A stretch of DNA of 64,000 nucleotides, taken from an uncultured Alistipes sp. (lineage in GTDB: Bacteria; Bacteroidota; Bacteroidia; Bacteroidales; Rikenellaceae). Position numbers and translations under genes: made by a program. A model generated the notes under the pieces. The model was not told where the DNA came from and did not search any database. It saw only the letters and a list, made by a program, of their open reading frames with translations. Positions within the stretch are counted from its first letter, which is position 1, and the number at the start of each line of letters is the position of its first letter. Positions 26,769 to 34,923 of the stretch are shown in pieces. The DNA is taken from the NCBI GenBank assembly GCA_944326855.1, contig CALVFO010000029.1, forward strand, positions 62,001 through 126,000, written 5' to 3'.

Positions 26769-26800
26769 CGGAGGCCGGGGCCTCCTCTTTTTTTTCTGAT
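26769..26800 (+). terminator. Strong rho-independent terminator
   Basis: GGAGGC pairs with GCCTCC around CGGG (26770-26785), followed by TCTTTTTTTTT. It separates the riboswitch transcript from the downstream glycoside hydrolase gene. Confidence 0.85.
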
Positions 26801-26833
26801 AATCCCCCACTTCCGAATTTCAATCGGAATCAT

Positions 26834-26841
26834 TATCTTTG
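26834..26841 (+). promoter_or_regulatory. -7 element for the GH78-type gene
   Basis: TATCTTTG matches TAnnTTTG, lies beyond the preceding terminator and 22 bases before the ATG at 26864. The hydrolase therefore appears to have its own promoter. Confidence 0.65.
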
Positions 26842-26863
26842 TTGGGTCTCAAAAATATTTTTT

Positions 26864-28960
26864 ATGAAAAGACCCCTCTTTTGGATCGGGCTTTGCGCCC
26901 TGGCAATAGTTCAAACAGCCTGCACGTCATCCGTTCAAAATGACCGCGACGCTATTACCTCCGTTGACCCGGCTTATTCCCGCACCCAAGTCATCCCGCA
27001 AACCGCCCAGGTGGAAGGCGCCCCTTGGCTGTATGCCGATACGGAACTGGAGGCCTACCGGCATGCCCTGCTCTTCAAACGGATGAAAGAAGCCAAACTT
27101 CGGGTAGCTTATCCCGGCAAATATTACGATTATAAAGACACGGCCTGGTTCCAATGGACCCCGGAACAGGAAAGCGACCAACCGGCAGAACCTTCAGCCA
27201 TTGTCAATATTTATGCGTTCGGGGACATCTCCATCACTCAGGATTGGAAAGAAATATACAACGGCAAGGACCAGCGCACCCCCCACCGGGTAACGCTCGA
27301 TCCGCATAAATCCCTGCTGATCAAACTTCAGGCTCCGAACGAACCGCCCGCACTGCGCATCGAAAACGGGTTCTGTTCGACCCACGACGCCGGCTGGCGT
27401 GCCTGTGCCGACGGCACCGACTGGAACTATCCCTGCGCTTACGCTCCTTTACAGGGCGACAGCCTGCCGCACCGCATGGAAACTCCGACCATCGCCCTGC
27501 AACCCGAAACCATCGACGGATCGAGCTATGATTTCGGTCGTGAACTTTTCGGTTTCGTTTCCCTGACCGCTTCTGAAAAACCCGAACTCTACGCCGGAGA
27601 ATCGCTGGCCGAAGCCCAGGACACCGTTCTCAAACATCGGGAACAGAGCTTCGATCTGGTACAGGTCGGACCCGACCGTTGGCGTACGGTTCATGCTCTG
27701 GGTTTCCGCTACCTGACCCTCGAAGGCAAAGGTATTAAGGACGTGGTTTGCGACGCCTATACTTATCCGGCCCAATATCGGGGCGAATTCACCTCCAGCG
27801 ATCCGCTGCTGGACCGCATCTGGATGAACAGCGCCTACACCCTGCGTCTCTGCATGCACGAATTCCACCTGGACGGGGTCAAACGCGACCGTCTGCCTTG
27901 GGCCGGAGATATCGCCACCAGCCTGATGGTCAATGCCTACACGTTTGCCGATCCGGAAATCGTCCGTCGTTCGATCGCCGTACTGGGCCGCGAAGGCATC
28001 GCCGAAACCAACATCAACAACATCGTGGATTATTCGCTCTGGTGGCTGATTTCCCAAGACAATTTCCAACTCTATTTCGGCGACACGTTGCACCTGAAAC
28101 GCGAATGGAAGCGCATCAAAAACATGGCCTCCATTCTGGAACAACGCAGCGATTCGGACGGGTTGCTGATCCCGGGTAATGCCTGGCTGTTCCTCGACTG
28201 GGTCAATGTCGAAAAAGAAGGGGCCTTGCAAGTGTTATGGTGGTGGTCTCAACAAAGCATAGCCAATCTGGCCGATCGCATGAACGAACCCGAAATGGCC
28301 GCTTATTGGCGGGCCAAATCGGATAAACTGAAAGCCGTGCTGATCGAACGGGGATACGATGCCCAACGGGGTGCCTGGAGAGGCATGCTCAACAAGGAAT
28401 CCGGTCCCAACCGCCATGCGAACTTCCTGGCCGTCATCTCGGGGCTGGCTCCCGAAAGCCAATACCCCGGCATCATCAACACGTTGAGCGATACGACCGT
28501 ACAGCAGGTCGGAACGCCTTACATGATGGCATTCGAGTATATGGCGCTGGCCCGTCTGGGACAAGGCGAAGAGATGCTCCGTCAGATGAAAGCATATTGG
28601 GGCGGCATGATCGACAAAGGGGCCACCAGTTTCTGGGAAGGTTACGATCCCAACGAAGGTCCGGATAAAATGTACACGTTCTACAACCGCGCCTATGGGA
28701 AGAGTCTTTGCCACGGTTGGAGCAGCGGACCGGCAGCTCTGATTCCGGGCGAGCTGCTGGGCATCCGCCCGCTGGCCGACGGCTGGAAAGTCTTCTCGGT
28801 CGATCCGAAGATCACCTCCGTGAAGAATATCCACACCATTATCCCCACTCCTCAGGGTGACATCGAAGCCACGATGACCGACGGAAAAATCTCCGTAAAG
28901 ATTCCCTCCGGAGCCCAAGCCGTATATCAGGGGAAAACCTATACGGAAACCATCCCCTAA
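26864..28960 (+). CDS. GH78-type (alpha-L-rhamnosidase-like) lipoprotein
   Basis: A 698-residue secreted glycoside hydrolase. A lipoprotein signal peptide with lipobox QTAC at about residues 17-20 directs it to the outer membrane or periplasm. The N-terminal half is beta-rich. The catalytic (alpha/alpha)6 barrel begins near residue 310 with FTSSDPLLDRIWMNSAYTLRLCMHEFHLDGVKRDRLPWAGD, the acidic signature of bacterial GH78 enzymes. Further on are the GATSFWEGYDPNEG and SLCHGWSSGPAALIPGELLGI blocks and a small C-terminal beta domain (MTDGKISVKIPSG). Exact specificity is uncertain; related families act on other deoxy-sugars or glucuronides. It is not next to a SusCD pair, and an acetyltransferase-like gene follows 24 bases later. 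Confidence 0.85.
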   Translation: MKRPLFWIGLCALAIVQTACTSSVQNDRDAITSVDPAYSRTQVIPQTAQVEGAPWLYADTELEAYRHALLFKRMKEAKLRVAYPGKYYDYKDTAWFQWTPEQESDQPAEPSAIVNIYAFGDISITQDWKEIYNGKDQRTPHRVTLDPHKSLLIKLQAPNEPPALRIENGFCSTHDAGWRACADGTDWNYPCAYAPLQGDSLPHRMETPTIALQPETIDGSSYDFGRELFGFVSLTASEKPELYAGESLAEAQDTVLKHREQSFDLVQVGPDRWRTVHALGFRYLTLEGKGIKDVVCDAYTYPAQYRGEFTSSDPLLDRIWMNSAYTLRLCMHEFHLDGVKRDRLPWAGDIATSLMVNAYTFADPEIVRRSIAVLGREGIAETNINNIVDYSLWWLISQDNFQLYFGDTLHLKREWKRIKNMASILEQRSDSDGLLIPGNAWLFLDWVNVEKEGALQVLWWWSQQSIANLADRMNEPEMAAYWRAKSDKLKAVLIERGYDAQRGAWRGMLNKESGPNRHANFLAVISGLAPESQYPGIINTLSDTTVQQVGTPYMMAFEYMALARLGQGEEMLRQMKAYWGGMIDKGATSFWEGYDPNEGPDKMYTFYNRAYGKSLCHGWSSGPAALIPGELLGIRPLADGWKVFSVDPKITSVKNIHTIIPTPQGDIEATMTDGKISVKIPSGAQAVYQGKTYTETIP

Positions 28961-28984
28961 CCATCCGAACCATTGACAAAATTC

Positions 28985-30244
28985 ATGAACGAATATTTTT
29001 TGGAAGAGGTAACTTCCGCCCGTTTGGAACGGGAGTTTCTCGACTTTCCGAAACGACTCTACCGAAACGATCCATACTGGATCTGTCCCTTGGACAACGA
29101 TATTCGAGGCCGATTCGATCCCCGGGTCAATGAGTTGTTCCAGGATGGAGAAGCCATTCGTTGGATCGCCCGCAATAGCCGGGGCGAAACCGTCGGCCGA
29201 ATCGCCGCTTTTTACAACCGGGAACTGGCCGCCGCCTCGGAAGGTCAACCCACCGGCGGATGCGGTTTTTTCGAATCCATCGACGACCAGCAGGTCGCCA
29301 ACCTGCTTTTCGACGCCAGTCGCCAATGGCTCCAGGCCCGAGGCCTGGAGGCCATGGACGGCCCCATTAATTTCGGGGACCGGGATTCATGGTGGGGATT
29401 GCTGGTCAAGGTTTTTGACGACAAACCGATGTATGCCTGTCCCTACAACCCCGAATATTACGTCCGACTGTTCGAAAATTACGGCTTCAAAAACTATTTC
29501 AACCAACACACCTATTCCCGGGAACTCAAGGCCGGTCTTTTCCCGCCCAATGTCTACGAACGGGTCAAACGCCTCAAGGAAGAGCCGGCCTACCGGTTCG
29601 ACCACATTCGCAAAAACCGAATGACTTATTACGCCGAGGCTTTCATGACCATCTACAACGGTGCCTGGGCCAAATTCGACGGGGTGAAACCGCTCGATCA
29701 TGAACACACCATGGCCCTGTTGAAAAAGATGAAACCGATCATCGACGAAAAACTCATGTATTTCGCCTACTACAACGACCAACCCATCGGATTTTTCATC
29801 ATGGTCCCCGACATCAACGGCGTGATCGAGCCCTTCCGGGGCCGATTCGGATGGGTGAACAAACTGCGTTTTTTGTGGAGGCTCAAGGTCACCCACAAGG
29901 CGAACCGCATTATGGGGCTGGTTTTCGGCGTGATCCCCGAATTTCAGGGCAAAGGCATCGAATCCGGCATGATCGAACGTTTCGAACAGGAAGTGGCGCT
30001 CGGCAACCTGAAACATTATCAGGGTGGGCTGGAACTGGTATGGGTCGGCGATTTCAATCCGTTAATGATGCGGGTGGTCGAAACGCTGGTCAATGCCAAA
30101 CCTTACCGTATGTATACGACCTATCGCTATCTGTTCGACCGGAACAAGGAATTCCACCGTGCGCCGCGCATGCGGGTCAAAAAACACCATGCGCCCCAGG
30201 CTGCGCCTCAGGAGTCCGCTCCGGTAACGACGCCCCAATCATAG
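28985..30244 (+). CDS. Large GNAT-like acetyltransferase family protein, function unknown
   Basis: A 419-residue cytoplasmic protein. The start is the ATG at 28985; a TTG four codons upstream is less likely. The C-terminal half contains a GNAT-like signature: PIGFFIMVPDINGVI, then VFGVIPEFQGKGIESGMIERFE, which resembles the acetyl-CoA-binding Q/RxxGxG/A loop, then ELVWVGDFNPLMMRVVE. The N-terminal half has PYNPEYYVRLFENYGFKNYF. Proteins of this type are widespread in Bacteroidota and annotated only as hypothetical or N-acetyltransferase. It ends in a Pro/Ala-rich tail. Substrate unknown. It is co-oriented with the GH78-type gene 24 bases upstream and followed by a perfect terminator. Confidence 0.75.
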   Translation: MNEYFLEEVTSARLEREFLDFPKRLYRNDPYWICPLDNDIRGRFDPRVNELFQDGEAIRWIARNSRGETVGRIAAFYNRELAAASEGQPTGGCGFFESIDDQQVANLLFDASRQWLQARGLEAMDGPINFGDRDSWWGLLVKVFDDKPMYACPYNPEYYVRLFENYGFKNYFNQHTYSRELKAGLFPPNVYERVKRLKEEPAYRFDHIRKNRMTYYAEAFMTIYNGAWAKFDGVKPLDHEHTMALLKKMKPIIDEKLMYFAYYNDQPIGFFIMVPDINGVIEPFRGRFGWVNKLRFLWRLKVTHKANRIMGLVFGVIPEFQGKGIESGMIERFEQEVALGNLKHYQGGLELVWVGDFNPLMMRVVETLVNAKPYRMYTTYRYLFDRNKEFHRAPRMRVKKHHAPQAAPQESAPVTTPQS

Positions 30245-30361
30245 ATAGCGCCGGACGTTCGATTTCCAGAGTGTCTCTGCCCTAATCCAGGCACTCGATT
30301 CATCAGAAACGTCCCAAATCACCCCTAACGACGGAATCCCGCAAACTCCGTCGATCGACCG

Positions 30362-30402
30362 AACCCCGCTTCCCGTTCAAAACGGGAAGCGGGGTTTTCT
30401 TT
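30362..30402 (+). terminator. Rho-independent terminator
   Basis: A perfect 16-bp stem (30362-30377 with 30381-30396) with a three-base loop, followed by TTCTTTT. It terminates the GH78/acetyltransferase unit. Confidence 0.93.
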
Positions 30403-30560
30403 TGCCCAGGCAACCCTCTCATGCCCGGACAACCCCTTTCTTGCTCGAGCCCAGCCTTTCTTGCCAGGAGCACCTCTTTCTTGCTCGGGCCCAGCCATTT
30501 CATGTCCAGGTCTCCCATTTTTTGCCCGTACCTTTCTTTTCTTACTCGGGCCCACCCTTT
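30401..30560. repeat. Degenerate 20-bp tandem repeat, eight units
   Basis: Eight consecutive 20-base units share a pattern near TTGCYCGGGCCCAGCCTTTC. The units at 30441-30460 and 30481-30500 are nearly identical in their first 16 bases, and others differ at up to half of the positions. The unit length is not a multiple of three and no gene spans it, so this is an intergenic minisatellite and not a protein repeat. It begins immediately after the terminator. Confidence 0.75.
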
Positions 30561-30735
30561 CACAAAGGCTTTCGTTCCTCTTTTGTGCAGTCTCTCCTAA
30601 ATAATATCGGGCCGGGGGAGCTTTTCCCGAAGCATGGCACGGTAATTGATCCTACTTGAGAACCATCGCTTCAAGCCGCCAACCAATGCTGCCCAAAAAC
30701 GATCCAACATTTTATTTTCTTATTGATTGAATCAC
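30561..30735. other. Intergenic remainder between repeat and next gene
   Basis: No gene is seen. The AT-rich end (CATTTTATTTTCTTATTG, about 30708-30726) may include the promoter of the following gene, but no TAnnTTTG match with correct spacing is present. Confidence 0.4.
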
Positions 30736-31362
30736 ATGATACAACATGCAACCTGCGGCCTCGCCGACATCACGCTTTTCAACATGGCTCAAAATCATCT
30801 GACCGAAGCGGTAAAACATCTCGAACAAAGTCATTACGACCTCGCATTCTCCTTTTTCCGCCGTTCCGTCGTAGCCAGCAACCGATTGACGGGATTCGAA
30901 GGAGGTTTTCTGGAAGGCAACGACATTCCCGAAACCAACTCCCTCTACATGAATGATCTGGGTTCCAGCCTGAACGACCTGTTGAAAGCCATCGGGAAAC
31001 GCGACGAAAAACTCGATATTCTGCATGCTTTTCTGTTGGACTCAGACCTGCAGGAAACATCGGCCATCCCGGGAGAATCGGCCATCCCGGCCCAAAACCG
31101 ATATCAGGCATACCTTTATCGGCAAATGATCCTGGGCATGATTGCCTCGATTCCGAACCGGACTCTGCTTACAGAACAAACGGTATCGGCCGATGCGATG
31201 GAAGATATGCTGAATTTCAAATTCGCTTTAGCGGCCTACCTAGATACCTTCATCCATTATCAACAAGAATGTTTGAACTTTTTCCGGGAAAACGGTCAGT
31301 TTCCCACTCACGGCACAAGACGTAGAATCCAGAAAATCCGTTCGATCGCCGTCGTTTTCTGA
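30736..31362 (+). CDS. Hypothetical helical protein
   Basis: A 208-residue protein I do not recognise. It has no signal peptide or membrane segment and is predicted largely alpha-helical. Its early helix NHLTEAVKHLEQSHYDLAFSFFRRSVVASNRL is loosely reminiscent of HEPN-type or TPR-like helical hairpins, but the match is too weak to assign. A short in-frame duplication (SAIPGESAIPAQ, from a 13-base direct repeat at about 31069-31097) sits in the middle. The C-terminus is basic (HGTRRRIQKIRS). The ATG at 30736 is the first plausible start. It is isolated between the repeat region and a terminator, so context gives no clue. Confidence 0.6.
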   Translation: MIQHATCGLADITLFNMAQNHLTEAVKHLEQSHYDLAFSFFRRSVVASNRLTGFEGGFLEGNDIPETNSLYMNDLGSSLNDLLKAIGKRDEKLDILHAFLLDSDLQETSAIPGESAIPAQNRYQAYLYRQMILGMIASIPNRTLLTEQTVSADAMEDMLNFKFALAAYLDTFIHYQQECLNFFRENGQFPTHGTRRRIQKIRSIAVVF

Positions 31363-31436
31363 CCTGTCGGTCAAGCGCGACGCATCGCTCTCCATATAAC
31401 ATTCTGCCCGTTATCCGGAGATTCTCCGGAAACGAC

Positions 31437-31466
31437 CGGGGCGCCCTCAAAAGGCGCCCCGTTTAT
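31437..31466. terminator. Bidirectional terminator
   Basis: CGGGGCGCC and GGCGCCCCG flank a short AT-containing loop, between the hypothetical gene (+) and the DoxX-type gene (-), followed by GTTTATTGTT. Confidence 0.7.
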
Positions 31467-31485
31467 TGTTCCGATCATCAGGACA

Positions 31486-32766
31486 TCACCTACGACGTCT
31501 CGAACGTTGATAGGCCCCATAAAGCACATACAGTAAAAAACAACTGATTCCGATCACCCCCACCAGCCAAGCCTGTCGGGTACGCATCGGAGCCTCTGCC
31601 AATACGGAAAGTACACCCCGACCGGCATAGCGTTCACTGAAACGAGGAATATCCCGGCAATTCCACTTCGCCAACAAAGTGCCGTTCTGAAACAGGACGA
31701 GGCCTCGATGAGCCCGGATCAGGGATTTGAGCATCGTACCGTCGATATTGAACAGCGGGACCTGTTCCTCCCCTATTTTCAAGATTTTCTCTGCCGGTAA
31801 GGTAACGGAAGTGGCCGCATACACCGGAATGGATTGCTCGCGTGCATAGGCCAACAGATCCGTATAACGCTGCTGACAACGTCCATCGATCGGAGACAGG
31901 TCACTCAAAGTGATCAAAAACCAGGGTTTATCCGAGGCCAGCCATTCGGCAGAGACATCTCCCTGTTCATCGAACACGGCAAAATCGGGCACCTCTACCC
32001 GCTCGGGTTGTGTGGCCGGCTCAGGCAGGTCGATAAAACGGGTATCCACAAATTCCCAACGCGAAGAGTCCCTCCAAATCGTATCCTGTAACGAAAACTC
32101 ATGTTGTTGGCCGGTGGTTCGATCCCGGTAAATCAAAATCGTTTCCCGGGCAGGGAGGTCGGAAGAGCGGGCATCGTGTGTCAGTTTCACCCCGACCTTG
32201 TAAGGCAAGAAATCGAATACCGGCAAATGACGCAGGCTATACAAGCCCACCCCCAACGAAAACAGCAGGAAACAAAATCCGAGCGCAAAATTAACGATCC
32301 GGGTTCCTTCAGGCGGCTCGGGGGTGCACCATGCATCCTGCGAGGGACGATCGGCCCGCACCGTCACAACGGCCAATACCAGCAGAACAAGGTTTTTATA
32401 AAAAGTTTGCCAATTGGTCAACTTGATGGCGTCGCCGAAGCATCCGCAATCCGACACCGGATTCCATAGGGCCAAGACCAGCGTTAAAGCCGTAAAGAAT
32501 CCCATTACCCACAGCACGATCCGGGAGGTCAGCCGTCCGCCCAAACGAAACAACAGACAAAAGCCCAACCACATTTCCGCCGTCGAAAGCAACACGGAGA
32601 AAACATAACGTCCTCCGGAGAGAAACTCCAGACCAAAGGCTTGAAAATACTCTTCCAGTTTAATGGCCGTACCCCAGGGATCCACCCCTTTCACAAAACC
32701 GGAAAAAATAAAAACCAGGGCCAATAAGATGCGGATTATTCCGCTGAGGGTCGAATAACGTTTCAT
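31486..32766 (-). CDS. DoxX/MauE-type membrane protein with thioredoxin-like domain
   Basis: A 426-residue protein. Residues 1-140 form a four-helix DoxX/MauE-like unit (RILLALVFIFSGFVKGVDPWGTAIKLEEYF ... SDCGCFGDAIKL), with a CGCFGD segment typical of the methylamine-utilisation/DoxX family in Bacteroidota. A fifth helix at about 160-180 precedes a long soluble part (about 185-395) that looks thioredoxin-like (ISLFLITL-type strand, QVPLFNIDGTMLKSLIRAHRGLVLFQNG) but lacks a CxxC pair. A final helix ends in a basic tail. The family is linked to envelope redox or terminal-oxidase functions, but the role here is unproven. A TATATTTG box lies upstream at 32798-32805. Confidence 0.78.
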   Translation of the reverse strand: MKRYSTLSGIIRILLALVFIFSGFVKGVDPWGTAIKLEEYFQAFGLEFLSGGRYVFSVLLSTAEMWLGFCLLFRLGGRLTSRIVLWVMGFFTALTLVLALWNPVSDCGCFGDAIKLTNWQTFYKNLVLLVLAVVTVRADRPSQDAWCTPEPPEGTRIVNFALGFCFLLFSLGVGLYSLRHLPVFDFLPYKVGVKLTHDARSSDLPARETILIYRDRTTGQQHEFSLQDTIWRDSSRWEFVDTRFIDLPEPATQPERVEVPDFAVFDEQGDVSAEWLASDKPWFLITLSDLSPIDGRCQQRYTDLLAYAREQSIPVYAATSVTLPAEKILKIGEEQVPLFNIDGTMLKSLIRAHRGLVLFQNGTLLAKWNCRDIPRFSERYAGRGVLSVLAEAPMRTRQAWLVGVIGISCFLLYVLYGAYQRSRRRR

Positions 32767-32797
32767 AATCGTACAAGCGTCAAATTCCGGGTAAGAG

Positions 32798-32805
32798 CAA
32801 ATATA
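32798..32805 (-). promoter_or_regulatory. -7 element for the DoxX-type gene
   Basis: The minus strand reads TATATTTG, matching TAnnTTTG, 31 bases upstream of the start codon at 32766. Confidence 0.55.
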
Positions 32806-32862
32806 CGTTTTTTTTCACAGTATCCCTCGTGCTGCACTCTTTTCATCCGGAGTAGAAACCCC

Positions 32863-33543
32863 TTACAACCAAGCGGAAAGACGCTCCACAATCCGGCTGA
32901 AAATGGCTTCGGGCGGCAACATTCCCCCTTGGGAATCGGCACACGAAATCACCCCGAAATCGGGATCCAAACCCTCTTGTGCCAGATAAACCCGACGCAC
33001 CCGTTCCTGCAGGGAAAGCGAAGCCTCATGGATATCGGTTTTCCCATGCAGATACTGCCGGTCATCCCCTTCGCGATTCTCCTCCAGCTTGCGCTTGGTA
33101 AACGAGAACGGCACATCCAAAAATAATGAAATATCGGGACGGGGAATGCCGTTATACCCGTATTCGAGTTCTACGATCCAATTCCGCAGTCGAATCCGTT
33201 CGGCCTCGTCCTCCACCTTGGCGCACTGATAACCCACATTGGAATAGACATAACGATCCACGATAACAACCTTCCCTTGGTCGAGCCATCCACGGATCAT
33301 ATCGGCGGCATCGGCCCGGTCGCCCGCATAGATCAAAGCCACCAGATAGGGATCGACGCTGTCGACACTACCCAATTCCCCCCGCAGAAAACGGGCTATC
33401 AGGTCGCCGTAAATCGGCGCATCGAAGCGAGGAAAATGAAGATACTCATACGACTTACCCGCCTCGGCGAGTTTCTGTTGCAACAGTTTGACCTGGGTCG
33501 ATTTTCCGGCCCCATCCAGTCCTTCTAGTACGATAAACGGCAT
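32863..33543 (-). CDS. tmk: Thymidylate kinase
   Basis: A 226-residue P-loop kinase that phosphorylates dTMP to dTDP. The Walker A motif GLDGAGKST is at residues 8-16, the DRYVYSN segment supplies the DR(Y/H) catalytic motif, and LDVPFSFTKRKLEENREGDD corresponds to the LID region. The start MPFIVLEGLDGAGKST at 33543 is the family start; the frame is open upstream without similarity. It follows sufS by 92 bases on the same strand and may be transcribed with the suf genes, though a separate promoter cannot be excluded. Slightly longer than typical bacterial Tmk (about 205-215). Confidence 0.95.
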   Translation of the reverse strand: MPFIVLEGLDGAGKSTQVKLLQQKLAEAGKSYEYLHFPRFDAPIYGDLIARFLRGELGSVDSVDPYLVALIYAGDRADAADMIRGWLDQGKVVIVDRYVYSNVGYQCAKVEDEAERIRLRNWIVELEYGYNGIPRPDISLFLDVPFSFTKRKLEENREGDDRQYLHGKTDIHEASLSLQERVRRVYLAQEGLDPDFGVISCADSQGGMLPPEAIFSRIVERLSAWL

Positions 33544-33635
33544 AATACGATCTGAAAACTCGACCCTCTCCGGCCGAAATTTGACACGGATGTACGCATT
33601 CGAAGCACACTCGAATACGCACCGATGAAAATACT

Positions 33636-34853
33636 CTAACGCAACATACGGACAGCCCGACGCAAAGCGGCCTCCAACACATCGATTTCCTCCGACGTAT
33701 TGTACAGGCCCAACGAAGCACGTACCATGGCCGTCAGTCCGTAATGGGTCATCACCGGCTCGGCACAATGCGTCCCGGTCCGGACGGCCACCCCCATCTT
33801 ATCGAGAATCATCCCGATATCGTAAGGATGGGTGCCGTCGACCGTAAACGAAACGATCCCGCACTTGCCGGGCTGGCTACCATAAATCCGCAGGCCGTCG
33901 ATCGCCGACAAGACCTCGGTCATCCGTTCGAGCAGGGCTTTTTCATGAGCCCAGACTGCCGCCAGATCCAACGAGTGCAAATAGCGAATCGCCTCACCCA
34001 AGGCAATCGCACCGATGTAGTTGGACGTACCGGCCTCAAATTTCAACGGCAGTTCAGCATAGGTGGTTCCGGAGAACGAGACGGTAGCGACCATGTCGCC
34101 TCCTCCCATAAAAGGAGGCATCTGTTCCAACCACTTTTCCTTGCCGTACAGCACGCCTATCCCGGTAGGTCCATATAATTTATGACCTGAAAAGGCATAA
34201 AAATCGCAATCCATGGCCGTCACATCCACCTCTCCGTGCACGATACCCTGACAGCCGTCGACCAGCACCGGAACCCCGGCCTCATGAGCCATCCAAATGA
34301 TCTCCCCGAGCGGAGGACAGGTCCCCAAGACATTGGAGGCCTGGGTAACACATACGATCCGGGTACGTGCATTCAACAAGGTCGGCAATTTTTCGATCAT
34401 CAGGCGTCCCTGGTCATCGAAAGGCAGTACCCGCAACTCGGCGCCTTGGCGTTCGCACAACAATTGCCAGGGAACCAGGTTCGAATGATGCTCCATTTCG
34501 GTGACGATCACATTGTCCCCTTCGTGCACATAACGTTCCCCGAAACTGTAGGCTACGGTATTGATCGAAGCCGTCGCACCGGCCGTAAAGATCACTTCCC
34601 GCGTCGAAGCGGCTCCGATCAAGCGGCGCACCTCTTCCCGAGCCTCTTCATAGGCTTCGGTCGCCTCTTCGCTCAGACGGTGCAACCCCCGGTGAATATT
34701 CGCATTGCCCGACCGATGCAACTCATTGACCTTCTCGATCACCGCCAACGGTTTCTGGGCCGTAGCCCCACTATCGAGATACACCAACGGCTTCCCGTTC
34801 ACCTCCCGGGTAAGAATCGGAAAATCGGCCCGTATTTTCTGTACGTCAAACAT
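33636..34853 (-). CDS. sufS: Cysteine desulfurase SufS
   Basis: A 405-residue PLP-dependent class V aminotransferase of the SufS/CsdA group, which takes sulfur from cysteine for Fe-S cluster assembly. The PLP lysine lies in AFSGHKLYGPTGIG, the substrate histidine region in TEMEHHSNLVPW, and the active-site persulfide cysteine is C363 in RTGTHCAEPVM. The long-loop RVGTHC context identifies the SufS type rather than NifS/IscS. It is the fourth gene of the sufBCDS operon. No sufE or sufU partner gene is present in the window, so sulfur transfer may use a partner encoded elsewhere. Confidence 0.96.
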   Translation of the reverse strand: MFDVQKIRADFPILTREVNGKPLVYLDSGATAQKPLAVIEKVNELHRSGNANIHRGLHRLSEEATEAYEEAREEVRRLIGAASTREVIFTAGATASINTVAYSFGERYVHEGDNVIVTEMEHHSNLVPWQLLCERQGAELRVLPFDDQGRLMIEKLPTLLNARTRIVCVTQASNVLGTCPPLGEIIWMAHEAGVPVLVDGCQGIVHGEVDVTAMDCDFYAFSGHKLYGPTGIGVLYGKEKWLEQMPPFMGGGDMVATVSFSGTTYAELPLKFEAGTSNYIGAIALGEAIRYLHSLDLAAVWAHEKALLERMTEVLSAIDGLRIYGSQPGKCGIVSFTVDGTHPYDIGMILDKMGVAVRTGTHCAEPVMTHYGLTAMVRASLGLYNTSEEIDVLEAALRRAVRMLR

Positions 34854-34923
34854 GGTTTTCGAGTTTCAATCCCGACTGGTCCAAACGGCTCGGTTCCTCC
34901 GGGATTTTTCCGCCTGATCCGGC

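Noticed and set aside
26648..26867. Small frames on both strands around the riboswitch terminator
   Set aside because: They read through the terminator hairpin and the hydrolase promoter and have simple hydrophobic-basic composition without a ribosome binding site.
30401..30560. Repeat considered as a CRISPR array
   Set aside because: The units abut each other with no unique spacers, the period is 20 bases, and no cas gene is present in the window.
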